64,000 nt of DNA from Polytrichum commune (lineage: Eukaryota > Streptophyta > Polytrichopsida > Polytrichales > Polytrichaceae): the NCBI GenBank assembly GCA_950295325.1, contig OX485808.1:38150527-38214526 (forward strand), in the 5' to 3' direction. The translations under genes were made by a program, and so were the position numbers. Below, in pieces: positions 24,835-35,115 of this stretch; within the stretch, counting starts at the first letter, position 1; every line of letters begins with the position of its first letter. The notes beneath the pieces were generated by a model, which made no database searches, had not been told where the DNA came from, and was given only the letters and a program-made list of their open reading frames with translations.

Positions 24835-25375
24835 AAGTTGTGAATGCATACATTTTGTGAATGCATAAATTTTGTGAATGCCATCTTGTTTTAGTGAATG
24901 CATACAGTTGAACCTAAATATGTGAACTCCTAGAAGTTGTCAATGCATAGTTCTGAATTGCTACTCTGAATTGCAATGCATAGTTATGAATTGCTACACT
25001 GAATTCAAGTGCATTCCAGAATGGTTCAATGGATTGGATTGGATGCAATTCACAAAGGTCACCTCCAATTTCCCTTCAATAACTGTGTGTGCTGAATTGT
25101 TTCCAATGTGCTGAATGGTTTGCAATGTGCTGTATTTCCCTTCAATAACTCCTGAATTGTTTGCAAGGTCCATAGAAGACACTCAATTCACAAGACAGAA
25201 TGCAGATACTCATTAAGGACTAAACCTGCATAGTCTCAATGACATGCAAGGGGATTGCAATTGTAAAAATCAAATTTAACTTAACCCACACTAATTTCCA
25301 CCACTCAAGTCATTATCAGCCGTGTCATAATCAACACTCCGTATTGTACGGACAAATTGGAGTGCTTGAACACAG
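24835..25375. other. Intergenic, short repeats only
   Basis: Short repeated phrases ('gtgaatgcata', 'ctgaattg', 'cccttcaataact') occur without a gene. This segment may contain the promoter and a 5' exon of the ParB-like gene, but no TATA box or start stands out. Confidence 0.4.
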
Positions 25376-25379
25376 GCAG

Positions 25380-25790
25380 TGGCCAGTTCCACTCGATCGA
25401 GTGGAAGTGGCCACTGCCTGGCCGCCTGGGTGTGCCCAGGGCACTGGCCACTTCCACTCGATCGAGTGGAATTGGCCACTGCATGGCCGCCTGGGTGTGC
25501 GCAAGGCAGTGGCCAGTGCCTGGCCGCTTGGGTGTGCGAAATGCAGTGGCCACTTCCACTCGATCGAGTGGAAGTGGCCACTGCATTTCGCACACCCAAG
25601 CGGCCAGGCACTGGCCATTTCCACTCGATCGAGTGGAATTGGCCACTGCATGGCCGCTTGGGTGTGCGCAAGGCACTCGCCACTTCCACTCGATCAAGTG
25701 GAAGTGGCCAGTGCCTGGCCGCCTGGGTGTGCGCAGGATTATCACCCCATTAACATCACACCTTCCAACTTCCACTCGATCGAGTGGAAG
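25380..25790. repeat. Palindrome array 2 with a 108-bp perfect palindrome
   Basis: The 20-bp palindrome TTCCACTCGATCGAGTGGAA occurs at 25387, 25452, 25554, 25619 and 25770, with a one-base variant at 25684. Between copies lies a GC-rich spacer of the type 'ctgcatggccgcctgggtgt' in either orientation. Around the copy at 25554 the spacers are arranged as mirror images, giving an uninterrupted perfect palindrome from 25510 to 25617 (54-bp arms). All three forward frames across most of the array are open, which is why long frames appear here; I regard them as a by-product of the repeat. The array ends 115 bp before the start codon I assign to the ParB-like gene. Confidence 0.93.
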
Positions 25791-25904
25791 TTTCTTTTGA
25801 ATGGAGTGGGTACTAGGGATAGACAAAACTTCTATACAATTGAAGATCTCAATGGAATTGCCCATATTAATGTATTGATATTGTTTCCATGCCCATTGCA
25901 GGTC

Positions 25905-28900
25905 ATGGAGAGGGAGGTACTGTGGACAGACCTTGTTGGCACACTACAAGAAGGGCCAAATGGGCCCTACTGGGTTGTGAAGGACTCGCACTTGAAGCAT
26001 TGGTCACTCCAAGTGCATCAAAAGGACAAGAGGTCTCCCTTGCAGTTATCATTTGCTTTTCGGATAGACAAGAGCTGGATTCCAAATCCTGGAAACCCTA
26101 TAACCTTAGCTGCTGTGGGTACTAGGGATAGGCTAGATATCTCAGTGCAAGAGGGACTCGAAGTGAGAGTACTATCCATTGATTGCAAAAAACATGTATT
26201 CCACTTGGAGCCATTTTTAGAGTCAATCTCAACGCTCCCTTCAAAGGACAAGGAAGACATACAGACAGTTATGGTATCTGGAGTATCGAAGAAGGCGATC
26301 AATTTTGTACTGGAGTCACTAGGGGATATCAATGAAAAGTTGAAAGCCGAACAAGAAGCATCATTGAAGCAGAGGAAGAAGCAAGCAGAGAATGTTCTAA
26401 AGCCAAGGACACATGATGGAGGGAGTAGCAGGTCGACTCCCCAATCAAAGAAAGGGTCGCAGAAATCCGGCGACGATGATTTGCGAGGCACAACTGAGGC
26501 GAAGCCCAAAAAGAGAGGCGAGATTGTACAATTCTCCACGGCAATGGATGCCGACGATATTGACAGGCCTGCGAGTACCAGAAACAAAGCGCATGGAAAG
26601 CGAGCATCATCACCAGAAAGGAAGACAAAGCCCAAGAAGATGAAGTCCACGGAGGAGGACACCCCCTTGGTGCTTACTGCAACAGAGAAGGGGAGGGTTA
26701 TTACGCATGGCGAGGAACCCAGCCTCGAAGAAGCAGCAAAGGACCGGAAGAAGTTCATTCAACTTTTTGGACACCTCTATCCATTTGGGGTCGAAGCAGT
26801 CTTTAGGGTGAACATAAAAAAGATGACGAGCGCCAAAGCATATCAGGTCACTCGTCCACTAGATGATGCCGGGGTGGCGCTTATGAAGAACTACCTCGTT
26901 CAAACGCCACCCGCATGGCCCCATCACAATCTGTGCTTGATGCCCAAATTTAAGAAGGGGGAAAAATGGAGAGAAGGGATGACGTGGGACGACATAAAGG
27001 ACGGACAGTTTGTTATCATCAACGGACAGCACAGCGTTGCTGCATCAAGGCAAATAATAGGCCATAGAGACACAGAGCCAGCATTGCGAGAAAAATTGAA
27101 GGTATGGCCGTGCACAATAGTTTGGAGCGATGATCCAAGCATGACTGTTCGACTCTCCTACACGTTGAATAACTCTAACTCATTCAACAAATTTACTCCA
27201 ACATGGACAACACAGATCATGTACTGTCGCCGGGTGTGGGTGAAATTGGGAAGGCCTCATAAGCAGCGAGTCAATGCTGCTGAGGGATCTCTCGATCCAA
27301 ATATGTCTACGGCCTGGAAGGTATGTCATACTCTATATGTATAAAGGCTTAATAATAAGTGATCGTTTACTCCTAATTCATGGTTGTATACTATGGACCC
27401 CCACTCGATGTATTTATGCATTGTATGCAATGTATACTATGAAACTACACTGCTGCAGGGGTTCCACTCGATCGAGAGGAACTACACTGCTGCAGGGATT
27501 CCACTCGATCGAGAGGAACTACACTGCTGCAGGGGTTCCACTCGATCGAGAGGAACTACACTGCTGCAGGGATTCCACTCGATCGAGAGGAACTACACTG
27601 TTGTCTGTATGTTTAATATTATTTGTATGTATGTTTCATACTGTATGTATGGCCACTGCAAGTCTATGTTTCATATTGGCTCTTTTGTGACTCATAAATT
27701 CTGGTATTTTGACATGGCAGAATTTCACCACAAGTATGGAGGCGTCTTTCACAGCCATAGCTAGAGGAATCACCCACGCAGATCTGAATGCAGAGCTCAC
27801 CCTCATCATGGCTCCAGATCCGACGTCTAGATTGTGGAGGAAGATTTTCATAGCACACGAAGAGGGCACACTCATGAATCCAGATAAGCCTGGGTACACA
27901 TTTCTGGATGACTACGTTGAGGCCCAACAGAAGCTGCGAGCCCGTCACGAAAAAAAGAAATCGCCTTCTGCGTTTGAAGAGAAGCCCTATGTCTGCAAAC
28001 CTCTAACAAGGGAGACTTTCAAAAACATGGCCGGCCTTACACGGTCTGATTACTTCCTCTTGGCACAACGTATACTGGATGTAAGGGATGGAGAGGATGT
28101 TCCCAGAGTGACACTGAGAGCGTCAAAGAACCCGAAAGTTTCGACCTTGAAGTCTTGGTCCAACTTTAGGAAGTGGAAGAATATCTTACTTCAAGAGTTG
28201 TCGTCACGCGATCCCAAACAGCGTGGTATATGGGGAAAGGATCCGGAGGGTTTTGATTGCGTTGACCGAGCCGTTTGGGGTAAATTCAAAAAGGAGCACG
28301 GGATCACAAAGGCAAAGTGGGTTAAGCTCTACCAGGTTGCGGGTGATACATGGCTCAATAAGAAGCGGTTGCCGAACAACAAGTACCTCGAGGCACCCCC
28401 TGCATGCGACCGATTGCTGCACGAATGGCTTCAAACAGATATGCGAGAATGCAGTTCCAAGGTCATCACTCGGTGGGTAGATTACAATTCAATCAAGAAG
28501 CAATTGGTAATCCCCCACCAAGACAATAGCGATATCCAGTGGTTGAGTAAAAACAACATATGTGCTGGATTTATAGACTTCAGATTTATCCCTGGAAGCG
28601 TGGATCAACCTGTGGCCACTTCAGTCGTGGAGTCATTGGTCAAGTATGTTAGCAATCCCACATGGTCCCCGGGTCTCAAGCTTGTTCCTGCTTGGATGAT
28701 TGTATCGGATCTCCGTAACCACACAGCTGCAGTTGAGTTCATATCTATGTTGTGTCGGAGGCATCCAGACACGTTTGTCAATGTACCATCATTCTATTTC
28801 CCCTGCCCCGCTGAGGATCTGCCACCATGCAAGGAAGTAGACAGCAAGAGGACTTCTCCGGCTCTTTATGTCGACTTTCTGACGACCAAGCTGCTACCGA

Positions 28901-30593
28901 GGTTCAAAGTCTTCCCATGCCCCATGTTAGCTCCTGGATCTCGACGTTACACGGTTAGTCCCAAGCAGTGGTCCGAATTGACTTATGAAGTGAGTCGCGG
29001 CGAGCTGAGAATGGAAACGTATCTTACGTTCCTTAGCCACCTCGGATGCTCGGGAGCAGTGGTCATCAATTTCTTCGGAGGATTGAAGCCAATAGCTGCC
29101 GCACTGGTCAGTTCATTGCACCTCTCCGTTTCGCAACCTGTTCCATTCATTGGTATGCTCTCAACCATGCATTCTTTATTTTTGCTCATGAATTATTTGT
29201 GTGTGCAGATGAACGCATACAATGTATTTTCGTACATGGATTCGAATTTCATGCATACGTTCGCCGATAAATTGGCGCATATTCGTCCCCTTCGGGCTGT
29301 TGACTTCGAAGAGGAGGAGTCTCATTTTGATGCTCAACCTATTCGAGATGCATCCCCTCCCAAAATGCTGGTACGTATACATTATTCCATGACTCAAGTG
29401 GTCACACCATATTCAGCTTCCAGTCGATCGACTGGAAGCTGGGTGGCCTTGCATTCCACTGACCTCTTTCATTCTTCCCATGGCCTAACATTCTTGATTT
29501 ATGACAGGATTATGTCCCAAGAGACCATTCTCCCGTTGTCGGCATCGACAATATGGATATCGACAACCCTGTCTCTGATGGGGAAGATTACGAGGAGGCT
29601 CAAGATGATGACGACGAGCGGGAGGCACCAAGCGAGCAGGACACCGATGAGGTAAATAGCGAGCACGATGCTCATTCCTTGCCTTTGGAGTTGCCCACTT
29701 CCCCTTTGCGAGCCAAGGCCCTCGACTTCGACTCAGTGATGGACGCACGCCGAGAGCATCCGGCAGAACCACCAGAGGAGGAAGACGATACCGAAAGAGA
29801 TGCCGTTGGCGACGGCGAAGCCAACGAGGGCAATGAGGAAGATCAAGATGATCAAGAAGAAGATCAAGAGTATGATCGCGACTCCGACCGTGAGGATGAT
29901 CGTAATGACGACCGCGATATAGAGGAACTTCATGAGGCTAGTTCGAGGTCGTCCAGTTCAGATGATATCGGGCAAGACCTTCCTCCCCCGAGTTCATCGA
30001 AACCTAGTACATCCACGAGGAGTAGGCATGTACCTAGTAGATCACCCGCCAAAGAACTGCAGTGGAGACGACGAAAACAAAGACCGATGGAGCCTGTCAT
30101 CACCGAATCTATGATGGAAGACAAGATTGTGGGTATTCTGAGCAAAACTTTGCCTCAGATGTTGTCGGGTATGTTTCAAGAAGCGATGTCTCAGGCCAAA
30201 GTTTTGCCCTTCCCACAACCGACTCAGATGACACCTTCAGTGCATGTCGCAACCTCGACTCGGCCCGAAGTCCCAATCGACCGAGTGGATGCAGATCAGG
30301 CTATTGCCGTGCAAGGTGTCGATGAGGATAAACCCCTGAACGTGCAAGCGGATACCCCGACTTTGGAAGTGGATACCCCGACGTTGGAAGTGGATGCCCC
30401 GACGTTAGAAGTGGATGCCCCGACGGTTGACATTGAGGCGTCGGCTATTGCCATGGAATTGGACTCCCCCGCCACGGCTGATACGAATGTAAGTAATCTT
30501 TCCTAATGTTTTAGCACTTTGAATGCCCCTATACAAGTGACTGAATCTCCACCTGGATGTTTGATCCAGGTCCGAGACGGCGCACCATTGTGA
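25905..30593 (+). CDS. ParB-like domain protein with degenerate DNA-methylase-like region
   Basis: Exons 25902-27320, 27721-29106, 29209-29370, 29508-30488 and a short last exon 30570-30593; all junctions are phase 0. ATG 25905 lies just after a TTGCAG acceptor, so a 5' exon probably lies upstream. The protein is about 1,322 aa. Residues 1-130 are unknown; 140-280 are charged, with a coiled-coil-like stretch. About 300-440 match the ParB/Srx fold (FVIINGQHSVAASRQI, like the 'IIDGQHRxxA' motif). At about 905-960, 'GAVVINFFGGLKPIAAAL' followed by 'VFSYMDSN' matches the spacing of the beta-class DNA methylase end (VLDPFxGSGT ... GIDID), but key residues are changed. The tail is acidic, with three to four TPTLEVD repeats. 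The gene may instead splice from 30488 to 30774 in frame, fusing to the FCP1-like protein. AATAAA at 30726 favours an end before that. Confidence 0.65.
27444..27600. repeat. 37-bp tandem array in intron 1 of the ParB-like gene
   Basis: Four full units and a partial fifth have an exact 37-bp period (starts 27444, 27481, 27518, 27555, 27592). Each holds TTCCACTCGATCGAGAGGAA, the array-2 palindrome with one arm base altered, plus 'ctacactgctgcagg'. Units 1 and 3 share a G, and units 2 and 4 an A, before TTCC, so a two-unit block was duplicated. Confidence 0.95.
29414..29441. repeat. Variant palindrome (CAGTCGATCGACTG) in intron 3
   Basis: A 28-bp perfect palindrome is centred on TTCCAGTCGATCGACTGGAA. 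Compared with array 2, the base differs on both arms in a matched way (CACT/AGTG becomes CAGT/ACTG), so palindromy is kept although sequence changed. Confidence 0.9.
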
Positions 30594-30725
30594 AGCGTTC
30601 GTGATCGACTATGAAGCCAGATCCTTCGATCCATAGTTTAGTTTAGTTTGGTTTTTCCCATTCACGCCAGTGTAGACCGCCCTCAATGTGAAGGCAAGAT
30701 GGAATATGTGCGCCTCTTTATTATG

Positions 30726-30731
30726 AATAAA
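30726..30731 (+). promoter_or_regulatory. Candidate polyadenylation signal AATAAA
   Basis: AATAAA lies about 135 bp after the proposed stop of the ParB-like gene and before the next coding exon. It supports a transcript end between the ParB-like and FCP1-like coding regions but does not prove it. Confidence 0.4.
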
Positions 30732-30773
30732 GTCATTATTTCCCTTCATCCTTCAATTTTGTGTTTTATGCAG

Positions 30774-32653
30774 TCTTTAATGCTCCGTTGGACTTCACAG
30801 GCTTCGTTGCCAATCTTAGAGCACGTGGATCTTCCGTCTACAATAATGCCTCTTCCAGCGTCGCCTTTGTTCGATGGTGGGAAGAATAATCCATTGCCCA
30901 TTTGTGGGCCCCTACAAGCACCGATAGCCACCGTAGCTTCTCGGCCTCCCCCGCCACTCTCGGACCCCTCGGATTCTATTCCAGATACTCCTCCGCCGTC
31001 CCCTGTTGCATCGATCCCTTCACATCTGTTGCCCAATGTTGCGGGATGTTGCTCTCAGCCTGAGCCTTGCGCGATGGAGTCCTCTCCCCAGTCACAAGTC
31101 GAGTTGCAAAAAGTCGACTTGCTACCTTCGACGTCTGTTGTGGAAGTCATCCCGACAGATCCGGCAAGTCCACAAGCCGACAACATTGTCCCCCAATCAG
31201 TGAAGAGATATTTGCAACGATGGCCACTCGGCGACAGCAAAGGCGACCCCAGATTTGACAACACCACTCTACATGATTTCCGAGCAATGCACAATAAGCA
31301 AGACGAGGACAAGCGGCGGGCAGCTCTCATCGACAATGTCCCTAGTCATGTCAATGTAAGTTCCCGACATCCATGACTACTTCCCGGTGCGTAAACTGCA
31401 TATTTATGTAGCTATCTATGTATAGAGTTTTGCCCTCACATCGAATTTTACATCGCGTAGTTTTGGGTTCAGGGTCCCCAATGCACGAATACGGCTATGG
31501 ATGCGCCTGTACCAAAACATCTTGTTTATGATAAGCTCTTTGTTTACGATGACACCTACCCAAAGGTCAATAGGCCTCTCCAAGTATTTACAAGGGAGAT
31601 GGGAATCGCGTGTGCTAAAAGACTAATGTCTAAGTATCCTGAAGATCCCTCCTTAGGATCTTCTGATCTATGGGAATTCAATCCGATACGCTATGAGGTA
31701 TTGGTCCGGTCACATATTACTGTTCTTAGGATTCTCGCTTTCGTATCCTCTGCGCCATTGACCTACCACCAAAATATAACTAAGTCATGCATTGGTGAAC
31801 TATATTATGCTTAGTTTAGTTCAATTGTTAAGTTCATGGTAGTAAGTTTAAGATGCTCACCATGGATTCATTTCGGCAGGCGCCTGCTGCTGTCCCCCGT
31901 CGAAGGTTCATTGTGGTGTTCGATTTAAATGGCATATTTTGCCACTGTACCCCCCGTCTCAAGAATATGGTAGCTGTCCCTACTTGGATAATGCAAGATC
32001 ATGCGCTGGACAAAGATCCTGCCTTGGTAGGGCCCAAGGTTGTCCTCCCTAGACTGGGATACAAACAGTTTTGGGAGAGCATGTCTACAATGTACCATCT
32101 TTGCATTTGGTCCTCCATGAAAAAATCTACAGTCGATCTTGTGGTGGAGTATCTTTTTGCTGGGATGCCTAAACCCGCTATGGTACTCGGCCAAGAGGAT
32201 TGCATCACCTTCAAGGATATGTGGGGAAATGTCGTGAGGAACCCTTTGAAGCCACAATCTGTCTTGTTTTTCAAAAGTTTGACATCAAGGTTTTGGTGGC
32301 CACCTATATCCCTTGATGAAGGGAGGATTACTGCTACAATTTCCAACACCATACTTGTAGATGACTGCCCTTACAAGTCTGCTTGTAATCCGGACGAGTG
32401 TGGCTTGTTTCCCAGTCCCTTCACCAATAACCGGGTCGACGATGCAGACATGACAAAGGTTCTCCTCCCTTTCTTTCAAAGTATGTTCTACTCACCAATG
32501 TCAGACGCACGCGATTTCTTGGTAAGACGTAGATTTGGGCAGCAACCTATCAGGCATAACGACGCAGTCAAGCTGGCAATTCAGAAATCCAACAAGTTTC
32601 CCAATCAACCCGCATTGCAACCCTTAGAGCCTGTGCAAAGAAAATTAGGCTAA
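30774..32653 (+). CDS. FCP1/HAD-like phosphatase-fold protein
   Basis: Exons 30774-31355, 31473-31697 and 31880-32653, phase 0 throughout, with strong donors (GTAAGT at 31356). The first part is proline/serine-rich and probably disordered; the second has a short conserved-looking helix region. The third holds an FCP1-type HAD domain: FIVVFDLNGIFC (motif I), 'HLCIWSSMKKSTVDLVVEYL' (motif II region) and 'TILVDDCPYKSACNP' (motif IV, DD). In motif I the second Asp of DxDxT is Asn (DLNG), a form I recall from some plant FCP1-like proteins; activity is therefore doubtful. About 526 aa if it starts within the first exon; the true start is unclear, because the first exon opens at an acceptor with no ATG before codon 3. 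A second donor (TTG/GTAAGA at 32522) could skip the last 44 residues and join 32708 in frame. Confidence 0.7.
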
Positions 32654-32707
32654 CTAGCATAATTAGGATTATATGCCATGTAACATTGTATTTCATGCTA
32701 TCTTCAG

Positions 32708-33626
32708 TTTCCTCCTGCTGGATACACACCCTCAAGTTCCACACGATCTGCTTTCGTGTGCCCGGCACCGGGCCATCTGCGCAATCAAGTCCTGGTGCAA
32801 GAAACTTCAGTAATGTGTCATCCATTGGATGCTCCAGTTCTGAAGGGCACTCACTCTGAAGATCTCTTCCACCACTCCCAAACGACTGAAGGTTCCCATC
32901 TGGTAATTTTTGTGGCAATTCTCACTGCTTGAACATGGATAATGTTATTGAGTAAATGTTTTGTAATATTTCTACACATCATTGTCAACGCAGGCTCATT
33001 TGCATGAATGACTGAGAATGGATATGAATATGCATGGATGTATATGTCAAGAACAATGGAATGTAGTAAATTGGCCCAATGCTTGTCCCGTTGTCACCGT
33101 GCAGAATGTTGACCTCAATATGATCCCCCAATTGGAAGAATCGGCACCCCCTATTCAAACGTTGTCAATCGTACGCCCGACCACTACACGCGATTACCAA
33201 ATTTCGCTAATCGAATCAAGAGGCCCTAATTCAAGGGGTGTCCAAATGTTGCGTGCTGGATTGGCTGGCATTGGAAAGACTTATGTGCCTCAAGCAGTCG
33301 CGACTACAGTACCGTTTCCCCTTTTCAACGCGCAGGGTGCTGACCTCAATATGACTGGTCTACTGGACAGTTCAACACCACCTACCGAAACAATGCGCAT
33401 CCCCCGTCCCCTAGCTACCCGCGAGCATCAAATTGCTCTAATCGAATCAAGAGGACCTAATTCACGAGGTGTACATCTCTTGCATGCTGGACTAGCGGAC
33501 ATAGCCAAGACAGCTTCCCCTCACACCGGGCAGCCAATGGTCACCCCCCCTTTTGAAGCCACAATACATAATCTCCATTCTGATGGACAACTATTCCGTT
33601 TGTACCCTAAATATAGTAGAAGTTAA
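32708..33626 (+). CDS. Unknown protein with two ~78-residue repeats
   Basis: Two exons, 32708-32902 and 33105-33626, join in phase 0 (donor CTG/GTAATT, acceptor GTGCAG). The second exon contains two tandem copies of a unit with DLNM near its start, then a T/P-rich stretch, RP-x-x-TR, and IESRGPNSRGV followed by L-x-AGLA-x-I-x-KT. The second copy begins at a CAG/GG that looks like the acceptor of the first, so an exon with its splice site was probably duplicated. No start codon is visible before exon 1. These exons may be the 3' end of the FCP1-like gene (via the 32522 donor) or a separate gene. I do not recognise a family. Confidence 0.45.
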
Positions 33627-33945
33627 AGTTCCCATACCAAATGTGTGAGGACATTCATACTTGTCTACTGCATTACTGCATTATGTAATATATAAAAGGT
33701 GGCTAAACACATTCACTTGCCAATGCAGTTGTGTCCATCATCTGCATGTCTATGTACTCATTGTATGTAACCTAAATGACTTGCATGATTCAACATTTCC
33801 ATGATGCCTTGGACTATCCTAAACCTCATATGTGTCTTGCATCAACATTTCCATGAACCACTGTATGCACTATGTAAGGCTGCCATTGTTTGTTGCACAA
33901 ATATTCACGCGTGTACATATATTTCAAATGTCCTGCCAGGAGGTT

Positions 33946-34815
33946 ATGGACGCTCCTCCTGCCCGAGCCCCCTCATGCCCATCTAGATTTGGGGAGTGGA
34001 TCCAGAGATTACAAACAGCTGTTCCGGATGCCCCGTTGGACGCCCCAACAGAAGTGGGAAGTATGGATGACGAGTTTAAGAACTTAGCCAATGATATTGA
34101 TGTGTGCACGGAGCGGTTCTGGCAACTACAAACAAATATGACTACAGCTCTGGATAGATATCAATGGTGCCGCTTGGTTGGAATGGATGCACACATGCTT
34201 GGTAGATTGGTGCATGCATCTATCGATATAGGGCTCACCATCCCCCAAGTGGAGTTCCTCCAACAACGTGTACCTGATTTGCACTTAATGGAGAAAGATA
34301 TGTGGGAAGCCACACAAGAAATCGAACCTCATTTAGATGACCTACTCCATCCTGATTCGGAGGCGATGGTGAACCATGTCTATGACAATGAGGAGGAGAA
34401 CCTCCCAATCACACCAATGTTGGAAGCATGTCGGATGGACCAACCAACTCATGAGGAAAGGGGTCCGGTCGAGCCCCCAATGGGAGAGCATACAATTGAC
34501 GACGAGTTTATTCACTTAGCAGAGGAGATTGATGAAGTTACAGATAAGTTTATGAAGCTACAAACGACTATGACCACTGCTCTAGAGAGATATACGAAGT
34601 GTCTTTTGCTCAGCGATCGCATATACAACCTTGAGAGAGTGGTGCTTGCGGCACAACATATTGGGTTTGACTCTCAACAAATGGGCTATATCGAGAGCAA
34701 AATCCCAGACTTGATGTACATGGAGAAAGTTGCGTGGGAACAATCATTGGAAATCAAACCTCATTTGGAAAACATATATGAGTCCATGCACAATCAAGTC
34801 AAAAACTTAGAGTAA
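33946..34815 (+). CDS. Unknown helical protein with two ~95-residue tandem repeats
   Basis: An exon opens at a CTGCCAG acceptor (33940) and runs to a TAA at 34813; from the first ATG it encodes 289 aa. After a P/A-rich lead come two clear copies of one domain, at about residues 42-135 and 182-275. Both share DDEF-x-x-LA-x-x-ID, LQT-x-MTTAL-R, a second helix pair, then PDL-x-x-MEK-x-x-WE and EI-x-PHL. The pattern suggests an antiparallel helical bundle. No catalytic motif is visible. AATAAA at 34953 fits the end of this transcript. Its relation to the exons upstream is unproven. Confidence 0.6.
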   Translation: MDAPPARAPSCPSRFGEWIQRLQTAVPDAPLDAPTEVGSMDDEFKNLANDIDVCTERFWQLQTNMTTALDRYQWCRLVGMDAHMLGRLVHASIDIGLTIPQVEFLQQRVPDLHLMEKDMWEATQEIEPHLDDLLHPDSEAMVNHVYDNEEENLPITPMLEACRMDQPTHEERGPVEPPMGEHTIDDEFIHLAEEIDEVTDKFMKLQTTMTTALERYTKCLLLSDRIYNLERVVLAAQHIGFDSQQMGYIESKIPDLMYMEKVAWEQSLEIKPHLENIYESMHNQVKNLE

Positions 34816-34952
34816 TTCCAGTTCAGCCATTTAAAATGCATTATACTTAGGACAATACTCAACACATTACGTATCTTCTAGCATAGATGCGTGTTTCCTT
34901 GGAGGACATTGTGGGAGCAGTTCCCTCCATGTATGATCATTTCTTTTTGTTT

Positions 34953-34958
34953 AATAAA
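34953..34958 (+). promoter_or_regulatory. Candidate polyadenylation signal AATAAA
   Basis: The hexamer lies about 138 bp after the stop codon at 34815, in a T-rich context typical of plant 3' ends. Confidence 0.45.
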
Positions 34959-35059
34959 ATCAACAGGCAAGCAACTTTCTGGGGACCCATCAGATAGGTC
35001 CCCAGGTGTGTTCATGTTGTTGGTCACCCACATGGCAAATGCAAACTACCATTGGACTC

Positions 35060-35114
35060 AATGAGTTCCCAATGAGTTCCCAATGTGTTCCCAATGAGTT
35101 CCCAATGAGTTGCG
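35060..35114. repeat. 11-bp tandem repeat (AATGAGTTCCC)5
   Basis: Five units of 11 bp, with one variant in the third (AATGTGTTCCC) and one in the last. No gene context. Confidence 0.9.
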
Positions 35115-35115
35115 T

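Noticed and set aside
25239-25865. Long open frames on both strands with repeated text such as STRSSGSG, LDRVEVA and HSIEWKW
   Set aside because: They are translations of palindrome array 2 in several frames at once; a palindromic repeat without stop codons gives open frames on both strands. The upstream part of the long plus-strand frame was therefore left out of the ParB-like gene.
29046-29270. Alternative end of the ParB-like protein through donor 29153
   Set aside because: That donor changes frame and stops after 20 codons, while donor 29107 (CTG/GTCAGT) keeps phase 0 and the methylase-like text continues; the latter was used.
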